This document shows, in pieces, positions 1 to 7,598 of a stretch of 64,000 nt of DNA. How positions within the stretch are numbered: the first letter of the stretch is position 1; each line of letters begins with the position of its first letter. Source of the DNA: an uncultured Alphaproteobacteria bacterium. Its GTDB lineage: Bacteria > Pseudomonadota > Alphaproteobacteria > RF32 > CAG-239. Below the pieces are notes generated by a model. The model was not told the origin of the DNA. It did no database searches and saw nothing but the letters and a program-made list of their open reading frames with translations. Location of the stretch: contig CALXTW010000001.1 of the NCBI GenBank assembly GCA_944391515.1, positions 97,287-161,286 of the forward strand, in the 5' to 3' direction. The translations under genes were made by a program, and so were the position numbers.

Positions 1-625
1 AAGATTGAAGGCCGGTTTGACGAACCCTCTTCATTCTTTCGCCAGATATTATTCTTTGGACTTTTTTGATGGTGTCTTCTAAGTTTACATTTACCAAAAC
101 ATAGTCAAACTCATTCCAATGTTTGAGTTTTTCGGCTGTTAAGTTCATGCGCTTTTCAATGGTTTCTTTGCTGTCGGTGCCACGATTTTCAAGGCGAGAG
201 CGCAGTTCTTTGATTGAAGGTGGGAGAAGATAGATGGTGACAACATCATCTTTGGCTTTGGCTTTCATTTGGCGAGCGCCTTCCCAATCCATATCAAAAA
301 GAACATCTTCTCCGACATTGATGAAACTATCAACCTCAGAGCGCAAAGTGCCATAGCGTGAGCCATATTGCGAATCGACATATTCATAAAAAGCGTCTTG
401 TTTCAAATATTCATTGTACTGAGCATCGTCAATAAAATAGTAGTCTTTGCCGTCAACTTCGCCTTCTCTGGGTTTACGGGTGGTGACGGATACTGAAAAT
501 TTTATATTAGGGTCACAACGTAAAAGCTCTTTTACAACCGCGCTTTTGCCCGTACCGGACGGAGCTTCGATAATAAACATTGCTCCGCGGCGAACTTTTT
601 TTAATCTGGTAATAATTTCATCCAT
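1..625 (-). CDS. gmk: Guanylate kinase, 3' end off the window
   Basis: Guanylate kinase phosphorylates GMP to GDP with ATP in the cytosol. The product begins MDEIITRLKKVRRG and shows the P-loop EAPSGTGKS near the N-terminus, then TTRKPREGEVDGKDYYF, the conserved GMP-binding stretch. The frame stays open to base 1, giving about 208 codons, close to the usual 205-210, so the stop should lie just outside the window. Two ATGs are possible, at 637 and 625; I chose 625 because a GGAG sits six bases before it, inside the longer reading. It is divergent from the SDR gene to the right. Identity is secure. Confidence 0.93.
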   Translation of the reverse strand, partial: MDEIITRLKKVRRGAMFIIEAPSGTGKSAVVKELLRCDPNIKFSVSVTTRKPREGEVDGKDYYFIDDAQYNEYLKQDAFYEYVDSQYGSRYGTLRSEVDSFINVGEDVLFDMDWEGARQMKAKAKDDVVTIYLLPPSIKELRSRLENRGTDSKETIEKRMNLTAEKLKHWNEFDYVLVNVNLEDTIKKVQRIISGERMKRVRQTGLQS

Positions 626-707
626 AGCTTGCTCCATTTTACTGGTGATTTTTATTTTAATGCTTATACTATACCTTAATTTTTGAAAATGTCTTTAGGA
701 AAAAACA

Positions 708-1466
708 ATGTTTACTTATAAAAATGTTTTAATTACCGGTGCAAGTTCGGGTATCGGTCAGGCTTTGGCAGAGTATTATGCGCAGAATGGTGCTGATGTG
801 CTTTTTATTTGCGGGCGAAATGAAGAACGCTTAAATAAAGTTAAAGAGAATTGTGAAAAATGTGGCGCTAAAGTCTATGCGCAAGTGTTAGATGTTTGTG
901 ACAGAGAAAAGGTTAAAAGTTGGTTGGAATTTTCCACCCAAACCGCGCCAATAGATTTGGTGATTGCCAATGCCGGAACAGGTAATGTCAATGAGACTGA
1001 TGATGCAATCTATAACACTTTTAATACCAATGTTTGGGGTGTGATTAATACCGTGTTGCCGATGGTGAAACTTTTTGCAAAAGACAAGAGTTTGCCTAAG
1101 GGAATCGTGATTATCAGCTCTATTGCCGGATATCATGGTTTGCCAACTTGTCCGGCTTATAGCGCAAGTAAGGCTTGTGTGAAAGCATGGGGGGAGGCAA
1201 TGCGGCCGATTTTGGCTAAAGACAATATTCACCTGAGTGTGGTGTGTCCGGGGTTTGTTCGCTCCAGAATTACTGACCAGAATACTTGTCCGATGCCTTT
1301 TTTTATGGAAGCTCCGAAAGCTGCGGCAATTATTGCCAAAGGTGTAGCCAAAAATAAAGGAATTATTGCTTTTCCTTGGGTGTTGCGTTTTGTAACTTGG
1401 TTGGTTTCAATTTTGCCGAATTGTGTGAGCGAGTTTATTTATCGCTTGCTTCCGCCAAAGGCTTAA
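708..1466 (+). CDS. Short-chain dehydrogenase/reductase
   Basis: Cytosolic NAD(P)-dependent oxidoreductase of the classical SDR family, 252 residues, a normal length. The cofactor motif TGASSGIG lies at residues 10-17, NAG at 88-90, the catalytic Ser at about 138 (ISSIAGYHG) and YSASK at 151-155. A hydrophobic stretch near the C-terminus (residues about 225-245) could touch the membrane. The start has AGGA seven bases upstream. The substrate cannot be told from sequence. Its 3' end overlaps the convergent ampG-like gene by 32 bases, with no terminator between them. Confidence 0.88.
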   Translation: MFTYKNVLITGASSGIGQALAEYYAQNGADVLFICGRNEERLNKVKENCEKCGAKVYAQVLDVCDREKVKSWLEFSTQTAPIDLVIANAGTGNVNETDDAIYNTFNTNVWGVINTVLPMVKLFAKDKSLPKGIVIISSIAGYHGLPTCPAYSASKACVKAWGEAMRPILAKDNIHLSVVCPGFVRSRITDQNTCPMPFFMEAPKAAAIIAKGVAKNKGIIAFPWVLRFVTWLVSILPNCVSEFIYRLLPPKA

Positions 1467-2733
1467 GCGGTTTCTTTTGGCGTTCAACTCGCATTAAAAT
1501 CCATAAAATAATCAGACCCGGTATCATCATTATGGTGGTGATGAGGAAAAAAGTCGGCCAGCTGGTGGCTGCTTTCATATATCCGCTGCTAGCGGCAAAA
1601 ACATCGCGTGCCAAACTCATTAAAGATGAAAGCAGAGCATACTGTGTGGCGGTATAAGCAATGGAACAAAGTGAGGAGAGGTAGGCAACCATAGCCGTTG
1701 AGGCCATGCCGCCGGCAATGTTGTCAAAAGATATGGTTAGCATGAGCATGGGTACGCTATGACCGATATAGGCTTGTAAGACATACATTAAATTGGTTAT
1801 ACCTTGAAAAATTCCGCAAAGCATCAGACCTTTGAGCATGTTCATGCGGCTCATGACTATTCCGCCGACGAGACCGCCGAAAATGGTGGCACCCATGCCG
1901 AATATTTTGGAGACAAAGGCTATTTCGCCTTTGCTAAAGCCCATGTCAGCATAAAAAGGAAAAGCCATCGGTCCCATGAAAGAATCACTCATGCGGTAGA
2001 AAAAGATAAAAGCTAAGATGATTGCCCAATCGGATTTTTTGATAAAGTCAAGGAAAGGATTGTAAACGGCACATTGTAGAAAGTGCTTAAAATCAGAATA
2101 ATTCTGCTCTTGGTATTTTTGGGCTTTGGTCGGCTCATGGGATAAAAGAATCGTGAAGATACCAATGAGTGTACCAAAACACATCAGAAAATAAACTTCG
2201 TTCCAACTCATAAATGAGGCCATCCAGATTGCTCCGGCTCCCGAAACAATTGTGCCTAAACGGTAGCCTATGATAAAAACTGCAACACCGGCGCCTTGTT
2301 CTTTGAAGTTAAAACTTTCAATACGATAGGCGTCTAAAACAATGTCTTGTGAGGCTGAGGCTATCACAACAATAATGCACAAAACCACAAGTGAACGAAG
2401 GCTTTCTTCAGGGTTGACGGTGGAGGTGGCGGCTAAACCAATAAAAAGTATAAGTTGAAAGAACAGAGCCCAGCCGCGGCGGCGACCCAATCGCTCAAAA
2501 AACGGTAAGCTTAGGCGGTCAAGCAATGGAGCCCAGAGCCATTTGAAACTGTAGGGGAGCTTGACTAAAGAAAATAAGCCAATCGCAATATAGGATATGC
2601 CGCAGTCTTTGAGCCATAAGTTAAGCGTGCTGAAGACCAATAGCAATGGAAAACCGCTCGAAAACCCTAAGCCTATCATGGTAAGCATTTTCGGGGTAAA
2701 GTATATTTTGAGCGTTTTTCCCAGTTGTGACAT
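1435..2733 (-). CDS. ampG: AmpG-like MFS muropeptide permease
   Basis: Inner-membrane major facilitator of about 12 membrane segments, 432 residues. The N-terminus (GLGFSSGFPLLLVFSTLNLW, then KLPYSFKWLWAPLLDR) matches the AmpG family, which imports anhydro-muropeptides released during peptidoglycan turnover. This fits other murein genes in the window (mltA, the Bax-like enzyme, mreBCD). The start is preceded by AAGGAG at good spacing. The last codons overlap the convergent SDR gene. Assignment to the AmpG family is firm; the transported substrate is inferred. Confidence 0.85.
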   Translation of the reverse strand: MSQLGKTLKIYFTPKMLTMIGLGFSSGFPLLLVFSTLNLWLKDCGISYIAIGLFSLVKLPYSFKWLWAPLLDRLSLPFFERLGRRRGWALFFQLILFIGLAATSTVNPEESLRSLVVLCIIVVIASASQDIVLDAYRIESFNFKEQGAGVAVFIIGYRLGTIVSGAGAIWMASFMSWNEVYFLMCFGTLIGIFTILLSHEPTKAQKYQEQNYSDFKHFLQCAVYNPFLDFIKKSDWAIILAFIFFYRMSDSFMGPMAFPFYADMGFSKGEIAFVSKIFGMGATIFGGLVGGIVMSRMNMLKGLMLCGIFQGITNLMYVLQAYIGHSVPMLMLTISFDNIAGGMASTAMVAYLSSLCSIAYTATQYALLSSLMSLARDVFAASSGYMKAATSWPTFFLITTIMMIPGLIILWILMRVERQKKPLKPLAEASDK

Positions 2734-2882
2734 TTGTTTCTCCTTAAGCGTAATCTAAACCAAGAGTGGTTAAATTTTATCTAACGCTTTGATTTATTTT
2801 GCCTGAGGTTGAATTTGTGGAGTTTGATTTCTATTTTAAGGTGTGTATATTGTTTATTTCTAATAAAAGATTATATTCTTAC

Positions 2883-2911
2883 TTGCATTATTTTTCTTTA
2901 TGCTCTATTAG
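2883..2911 (+). promoter_or_regulatory. Sigma70-type promoter for the XRE regulator
   Basis: TTGCAT and TATTAG are separated by 17 bases, about 50 bases upstream of the regulator's ATG. This is the best promoter-like pair in the 226-base gap between ampG and the regulator. Confidence 0.45.
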
Positions 2912-2917
2912 TAGATA

Positions 2918-2944
2918 AACTATGTTAATATGCACTTAATAGTT
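2918..2944. promoter_or_regulatory. Inverted repeat, possible operator
   Basis: AACTAT and ATAGTT form an inverted repeat with a 15-base spacer between the predicted transcription start and the start codon of the XRE regulator. XRE repressors often bind their own promoter, so autoregulation is a reasonable inference, but the repeat is short and could be chance in AT-rich DNA. Confidence 0.3.
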
Positions 2945-2959
2945 AAACGAGGTTGTATA

Positions 2960-3424
2960 ATGACTAACATGTCAAACATTTATAAAAATAAGAGGGAAAA
3001 TGCTAATCAGCCAAATCCTGTCGATATTTATGTCGGAAATAGGCTACGTCAGAGAAGAATGTTGATGGGATTATCTCAAAAGCAGATGGCTAATGAGTTG
3101 GGAGTTACCTTTCAGCAAGTGCAAAAATATGAAAATGGTGTAAATCGTATTAGTGCCAGCAGATTATGGGATATCAGTAAAATTTTGAAAGCACCGATTG
3201 AGTTCTTTTTTGATGGTATGGATGAAGAAATTCGAAACCAAAGCCCAATGATGTTGCATAATGGTGGTTTGTCGGCAAATAATTATAAGGCTGATTTGTT
3301 GAATGATCCGATGATGAAGCCTGAGGCTATTAAGTTGGTTAAGGCTTATGCTTCAATTGATGATAAGAAGATTTCTCATCAGTTGTTGGATTTGATGGTG
3401 GCTTTGTCAGCCGGAAACCACTAG
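2960..3424 (+). CDS. XRE-family regulator, PraR/PhrR-like
   Basis: Cytosolic DNA-binding regulator of 154 residues. After a short basic leader, NPVDIYVGNRLRQRRMLMGL begins a helix-turn-helix domain (residues about 20-80) with SQKQMANELGVTFQQVQKYE as the recognition region. This is the pattern of the alphaproteobacterial PraR/PhrR group of rhizobial regulators. The ATG used here has ACGAGG seven bases upstream; a start ten codons earlier has no ribosome site. The last four bases overlap the convergent smr gene. Its targets are unknown; an inverted repeat before the gene hints at autoregulation. Confidence 0.85.
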   Translation: MTNMSNIYKNKRENANQPNPVDIYVGNRLRQRRMLMGLSQKQMANELGVTFQQVQKYENGVNRISASRLWDISKILKAPIEFFFDGMDEEIRNQSPMMLHNGGLSANNYKADLLNDPMMKPEAIKLVKAYASIDDKKISHQLLDLMVALSAGNH

Positions 3425-3963
3425 CGTTGACGGCGGAGTAATATATATAAGGCTCCGCTACCGCCTAATTTTGCAGGTGGGTGATTGTAAGCTAATATCA
3501 GAGGGCGTAAATCTTTGCTGTTGAGCCAGAGAGGAACGCTCTCTTTTAATTTGCCTTTGGAAATTAGAAAATTGTCTTTGTCTTCACTGCGGCTTAGGCC
3601 TTTGCCGGTGATGATGATAATGCATCTTTTGCCGGAGAGATAGGATTTTTGCACAAACTCAAACACTGCCTCGCGGGCTTCATCTTCATGGTATCCATGT
3701 AAATCCAGACTTCCTTCTATCGGAAATTCGCAGCGCTTAAATCTTTTGGCTGTACCGGCGTCAATATTATCCGTGTTGCCTATTATGAGAGAGCTTAAAT
3801 CTTCTCCACGATATGCTTGAGCTAGATTAATAGTCGGTTTAATCGGTGGGAGAGTAACTTCGGCTGTCGGCGGAACATCTTTGGGGGGAAGTTTTTGCAC
3901 GTCTTTTGTCGCTTCTGCCCAAGCTTCTTCGTCTTCCGAATTATTCGGCGGCAGTTTTAACAT
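3421..3963 (-). CDS. Smr-domain protein
   Basis: 180 residues with a C-terminal Smr (MutS2-related) domain from about residue 90: LDLHGYHEDEAREAV, then IITGKGLSR and a C-terminal GGSGALYILLRR. Smr domains are nicking or RNA-cleaving endonuclease modules; the LDxHG and GxG motifs are present. The N-terminal 90 residues are proline-rich and probably flexible. It is the last gene of the tim44-like/mltA operon, overlapping the gene before it by 23 bases; smr directly after mltA is common in alphaproteobacteria. The exact substrate is unknown. Confidence 0.85.
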   Translation of the reverse strand: MLKLPPNNSEDEEAWAEATKDVQKLPPKDVPPTAEVTLPPIKPTINLAQAYRGEDLSSLIIGNTDNIDAGTAKRFKRCEFPIEGSLDLHGYHEDEAREAVFEFVQKSYLSGKRCIIIITGKGLSRSEDKDNFLISKGKLKESVPLWLNSKDLRPLILAYNHPPAKLGGSGALYILLRRQR

Positions 3964-4444
3964 TTTCTTCTTCCGTAACTTTGGCTTCGGGAGTGCTTGT
4001 TACCATATAGTCGGCAAAGTTTTTAACGACAAATTCTTTCCAATCTCCTTCGGGGGAGACGCAACCGTGTCTTTTATCCTCGGCGTTAACCAATACGATG
4101 CCTCCGAAATTCCACAGAGTGGTGCAGTTGTCGTAACTTTTCATAAAGTAGTCTTTGGTGCGTTCAATGAGATAACGGTCAACTCTTTTTTTGAAGTAGG
4201 TAATGTAAACTAAAATCATGGCAATTATAAAGGCTAAGCCAAAAAAGACACTGACGGTTAATATCAATATCAAGCCAATAACAACCGGCGTTAAAACCGG
4301 AAGAAGATTTTCCCATACATCATATACCGGTGAGCCGGGGCGATTGATTTTTCCGTAATCAAGATATAAACGCAATTGATTTTTTTCAATAGCGGTTTGC
4401 AGCGCTTTATAGATTAGATAATCGGCTTTGCTTGGTTTGCTCAT
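3941..4444 (-). CDS. Unknown membrane protein in the mltA-smr operon
   Basis: I do not recognise this 167-residue protein. It has a soluble N-terminal part, one long or two tightly paired hydrophobic segments (residues about 50-85, LLPVLTPVVIGLILILTVSV onward), then a basic stretch and a soluble C-terminal domain containing two cysteines. The overlap with mltA is the four-base ATGA type and it overlaps smr by 23 bases, so it is translated as part of that operon. A link to envelope function is inferred from position only. Confidence 0.7.
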   Translation of the reverse strand: MSKPSKADYLIYKALQTAIEKNQLRLYLDYGKINRPGSPVYDVWENLLPVLTPVVIGLILILTVSVFFGLAFIIAMILVYITYFKKRVDRYLIERTKDYFMKSYDNCTTLWNFGGIVLVNAEDKRHGCVSPEGDWKEFVVKNFADYMVTSTPEAKVTEEENVKTAAE

Positions 4445-5661
4445 GGTCTGTTGCCTTCATTTTGCGGAATTAAAATGAAATATCTGCCTGAAGAGTTCAT
4501 CTTGCCGGCTTTTTCCAAAACATCATCTTTGCCCGAGCCCCAGAAATAGTCTCCGCGAATCGGTCCTTTGATGGCACTGCCAATGTCTTGAGCTACGACT
4601 AATTTCTCAATTTTTTCGTTGTCGGGACCGGTGGTTTCCAGCCACATTAAAGCGCCTAAAGGAATGTATTCTCTATCAACCGCAATGCTTCGTCCGGCAT
4701 GGAGCGGAACGCCTTGTGCGCCAATCGGACCATCGGCTTGAGAAATGCGGTGGAAGATGAATCTTTTGTTTTCCCGCATTTCTTTTTGGGCTATTTGAGG
4801 ATTGTTTTTTAACCATTTTTTGATGTTGCCCATAGAGGTTTCGCCCGGTTTGATATAGCCTTTTTCAAGCAAAATACTGCCTATGCCTTTGAATGGGTGG
4901 CCGTTGTTATCGGCATAGCTTAAGCGAACTTGGCGTCCGTCTGGCAGAGTTGCAACCGCTGAGCCTTGAATTTGCATAATGTTGATGTCTATATTGCTAT
5001 CACCCCACAAAATAACCGGAGCGGAAATTTTGTTTTGTTCAATTTCTTCACGGGTGTAGTAAGGAATAAGTTTTTGCTCTTTAACACGGCCAAGCAATCT
5101 TTTGTTGGGAAGGCTTGGGTCAAAATCATGAGGGTTAAATTCTACCAAATCTAATGGCTTGCCATATATAGGATATTGATAAAGTGAGGTTTGTATCGGA
5201 GAAGCATTGATAGCGGCTTCGTAGTAAGAGGTGAATTTACCTTGGTCGGAATCGTCGGCAATGACCAAAAATGGCAAGAAATTGCTTTCCAGAAAATATT
5301 TAAACTCAACACCGGTTGTTATGTCTTGCGCAATGAGTTTTTGGCAAGCAATTTGGTAAGCCATTGTGGGAATGCGTAATTTGGAATTGGACATATAAGT
5401 TGTGTTTTCTTTGAGGATTTTTAAGCAGCTGTATTTAAACCCGCTTAAGGCTTCTTCTAGATTGTCTTTGTTCCAATTCGGCAAGTCCTTAAAGTTATAG
5501 GCTCTTAACCTGACTTTGGGTGCCGGAGGAGTGAGCGGTTTGGTTGTGGTTTCCGTGATTTGCGGAAGTTCTTGCTCGTCGGGAGTTGGTTTCGTTTCTT
5601 CTTCTTTGCCGCAGGACGCCAACAATAGAAGAAGTGCAAAAAGACTAAATACTTTCTTCAT
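4441..5661 (-). CDS. mltA: Membrane-bound lytic murein transglycosylase A
   Basis: Lipid-anchored enzyme that cleaves the MurNAc-GlcNAc bond of peptidoglycan to leave 1,6-anhydro ends, 406 residues. The start MKKVFSLFALLLLLASCGKE gives a lipoprotein signal with the lipid-acceptor Cys at 17. The MltA domain follows (WGDSNIDINIMQIQGSA, then the 3D domain with GRSIAVDREYIPLG and VAQDIGSAIKGPIRGDYFWG). A reading starting 17 codons earlier would bury the signal peptide, and this ATG overlaps the stop of the upstream gene as TAATG, so I used it. It supplies anhydro-muropeptides of the kind AmpG imports. Confidence 0.93.
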   Translation of the reverse strand: MKKVFSLFALLLLLASCGKEEETKPTPDEQELPQITETTTKPLTPPAPKVRLRAYNFKDLPNWNKDNLEEALSGFKYSCLKILKENTTYMSNSKLRIPTMAYQIACQKLIAQDITTGVEFKYFLESNFLPFLVIADDSDQGKFTSYYEAAINASPIQTSLYQYPIYGKPLDLVEFNPHDFDPSLPNKRLLGRVKEQKLIPYYTREEIEQNKISAPVILWGDSNIDINIMQIQGSAVATLPDGRQVRLSYADNNGHPFKGIGSILLEKGYIKPGETSMGNIKKWLKNNPQIAQKEMRENKRFIFHRISQADGPIGAQGVPLHAGRSIAVDREYIPLGALMWLETTGPDNEKIEKLVVAQDIGSAIKGPIRGDYFWGSGKDDVLEKAGKMNSSGRYFILIPQNEGNRP

Positions 5662-6323
5662 TATTTTTTTGTCGATACCAATAGCCAATTCGGGCTGGTT
5701 GAGGTGAGACATCTTTCAAAGGTCCAGACATCGGTTATGTTTTGGATGAAGTTTTCATCGCCTTCTATAACTTCATCGTCTTTGTTCTTTAAGATATTTA
5801 CTTGTTCGGAAACAAACTTAACCGTGATTTTGGCAATATCATCAGAGGTGATTTTGGCTGATGTGATTTCTGCCTCGTTAAAGCCTATTAAATCTGTTTC
5901 TGCAGTAATCCCTTCAGCTTGGCGTTGGTTGATGATTTCTTGGAACTTTTTGTTTAATGTCTTACTGACTAAACTTTCAAGTGTTTCGGTGTCGCCCTTG
6001 CTGAATGAGGTAACAATTATCTCAAAGGCTTTTTTGGCTGAATTTATAAAACGCTCTTTGTTGAAATTAGGTATTTTGTTTAATACCTTGTCGGTTTCGC
6101 TTAACTCAACGGTAACCGGCTCTTCTTTTGCTTCTTTATTCTCAAGAGCTTGTTTTTGTTTTTCGGCTTCTTTGACAATCATATCAAAAATTTTGGCAGC
6201 GTTTTCTTCCGTGATTTTGTTTTGACGAACAGAAACATCGGGGCGTGTGCCTAAAAGGCTTTTTAATTTCCCGAATATTAAGACCACTACAATCAAGAGA
6301 ATGATTATATCTAAAGAACCCAT
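5661..6323 (-). CDS. Tim44-like domain protein
   Basis: Membrane-anchored protein of 220 residues: an N-terminal membrane segment (residues about 4-20) followed by a charged linker and a Tim44-like domain (about 85-215, with NFNKERFINSAKKAFEIIV at its start). Mitochondrial Tim44 tethers the import motor; the bacterial relatives are membrane-associated and have been linked to inner-membrane protein complexes, but their role is not settled. It heads the operon with mltA and is divergent from secB, the usual alphaproteobacterial arrangement. A promoter with TTGATA/TATATA lies upstream. Confidence 0.87.
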   Translation of the reverse strand: MGSLDIIILLIVVVLIFGKLKSLLGTRPDVSVRQNKITEENAAKIFDMIVKEAEKQKQALENKEAKEEPVTVELSETDKVLNKIPNFNKERFINSAKKAFEIIVTSFSKGDTETLESLVSKTLNKKFQEIINQRQAEGITAETDLIGFNEAEITSAKITSDDIAKITVKFVSEQVNILKNKDDEVIEGDENFIQNITDVWTFERCLTSTSPNWLLVSTKK

Positions 6324-6359
6324 TTTATTTCAGACCTTTCAATTTTAAATACTATTTTA

Positions 6360-6388
6360 TATATAGCTTTTTATCCTCTATTTATCAA
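6360..6388 (-). promoter_or_regulatory. Promoter for the tim44-like/mltA/smr operon
   Basis: Read leftward, TTGATA and TATATA are 17 bases apart, about 40 bases upstream of the tim44-like start codon. Confidence 0.5.
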
Positions 6389-6398
6389 CCATAAATAT

Positions 6399-6427
6399 TT
6401 GACCTCGGGGTTTATTTGTTGTAACTT
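6399..6427 (+). promoter_or_regulatory. Promoter for secB
   Basis: TTGACC and TAACTT lie 17 bases apart, about 30 bases before the secB start codon. The -10 box is weak. Confidence 0.4.
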
Positions 6428-6457
6428 AATGCAAAATAACTAAAAAGGATTTGATTG

Positions 6458-6919
6458 ATGAGTGATAATGCACAAAATACTGCCGGAAATGACAATGTTA
6501 ACCAACCGGCAATTATGATTCATACCCAATATATTAAAGATTTGTCTTTGGAAATTCCCCATGCTCCGGAAATTTTCAGAGGCTTGAATGAGGCACCGGC
6601 TGTCAGCGTGCATGTTGATGTTGATGCACAACATATGCATGATAATTTTTATAATGTCAGCCTCAAATTCAGAATGGATGGTGATGTTAAAGCGCAAAAA
6701 TTGTTTATTCTGGAATTGGAATATTCGGCGATTACTTCTTTGCAAATTCCGCAAGAAAATTTGGAGCCGGTTTTGTTGGTTGAAATTCCGAGACTTATTT
6801 TCCCGTTTGCAAGAAATGTTATTACCAACTGTTTGACCGAAGGTGGTTTGCCGCCGTTCATGCTGACACCAATCGATTTTATGTCCCTCTATCAACAAAG
6901 AAATCAAAATAAACAGTAA
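6458..6919 (+). CDS. secB: Protein-export chaperone SecB
   Basis: Cytosolic tetrameric chaperone that holds presecretory proteins unfolded and hands them to SecA. The 153-residue product shows the family core IHTQYIKDLSLEIPHAPEIF and the C-terminal EIPRLIFPFARNVI and GGLPPFMLTPIDF blocks. The ATG has AGGA eight bases upstream; an in-frame TTG just before it is less likely. A strong hairpin terminator follows about 65 bases downstream of the stop. Identity is secure. Confidence 0.95.
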   Translation: MSDNAQNTAGNDNVNQPAIMIHTQYIKDLSLEIPHAPEIFRGLNEAPAVSVHVDVDAQHMHDNFYNVSLKFRMDGDVKAQKLFILELEYSAITSLQIPQENLEPVLLVEIPRLIFPFARNVITNCLTEGGLPPFMLTPIDFMSLYQQRNQNKQ

Positions 6920-6985
6920 AAAATACTGGATTATTTAATTTTTGTATGTTATAGATGTTGACATAAATACGAATAATATTATTGG

Positions 6986-7013
6986 AGTGGGGCCGAAAGC
7001 CCCGCTTTTTTAT
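6986..7013 (+). terminator. Rho-independent terminator after secB
   Basis: AGTGGGGC pairs with GCCCCGCT around a CGAAA loop, followed by a T-rich run. It separates secB from the rimP operon. Confidence 0.8.
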
Positions 7014-7040
7014 TAGAATCTACAGATTGGGAATTTGAGT

Positions 7041-7559
7041 ATGCAAAAAAAGCACCCTTTGCAAGATATGTTAGAGCCAGCCATTTCCGAGCTCGGATAT
7101 GAAACTGTCAGAATTTTGACTATCGGTCAAGCGAATCCGACTTTGCAAATTATGATTGATAAGCTCGATGGCTCAGATATTGTCGTCGATGATTGCGCTA
7201 AAGTCAGTCGCAAAATTTCGGAGATTTTAGATGCAAACGATCCGATAAAAGATAAATATAATTTGGAAGTCAGCTCTCCGGGGTTGGACAGACCTTTGAC
7301 TAAAGTTGAACATTTTAAGCGCTTTGTCGGCAATGAAGTGAAGGTTGAAACAGATGTTGCAATCGAAAATAGAAAGCGTTTCAGAGGTGTGGTAGAGAGT
7401 GTTGGTGATAATAACACCATTCTTATAAAAGCTGATGATGTTGAATATAGCGTTCCGTTTGATGCAATCAGTAAAGCAAAAATCGTTATGACTGACGAGT
7501 TGTTGCAAAAGTATGTTGATGAGCATCCTGAATGCGGTGAGCATTTGATTGAGGAATAA
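7041..7559 (+). CDS. rimP: Ribosome maturation factor RimP
   Basis: Small cytosolic factor needed for 30S subunit assembly, 172 residues. Conserved features are LEVSSPGLDRPL near residue 78 and the C-terminal SH3-like domain (residues about 95-160). The ATG has GGGA eight bases before it; an in-frame TTG two codons earlier is too close to that site. It begins the rimP-nusA-ylxR-infB-rbfA operon, whose order is strongly conserved in bacteria. Confidence 0.94.
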   Translation: MQKKHPLQDMLEPAISELGYETVRILTIGQANPTLQIMIDKLDGSDIVVDDCAKVSRKISEILDANDPIKDKYNLEVSSPGLDRPLTKVEHFKRFVGNEVKVETDVAIENRKRFRGVVESVGDNNTILIKADDVEYSVPFDAISKAKIVMTDELLQKYVDEHPECGEHLIEE

Positions 7560-7598
7560 TTTTTTTAAGTTTTTAACTGCAAACTAAAGAGGGTAAAA

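Noticed and set aside
1376..1657. Rightward 93-codon reading frame across the SDR/ampG junction
   Set aside because: It lies out of frame within two well-supported genes and has no ribosome site.
6958..6982. TTGACA followed by TATTAT before the secB terminator
   Set aside because: The spacer is only 13 bases and the -10 lies just ahead of the terminator stem, so it is a poor promoter.
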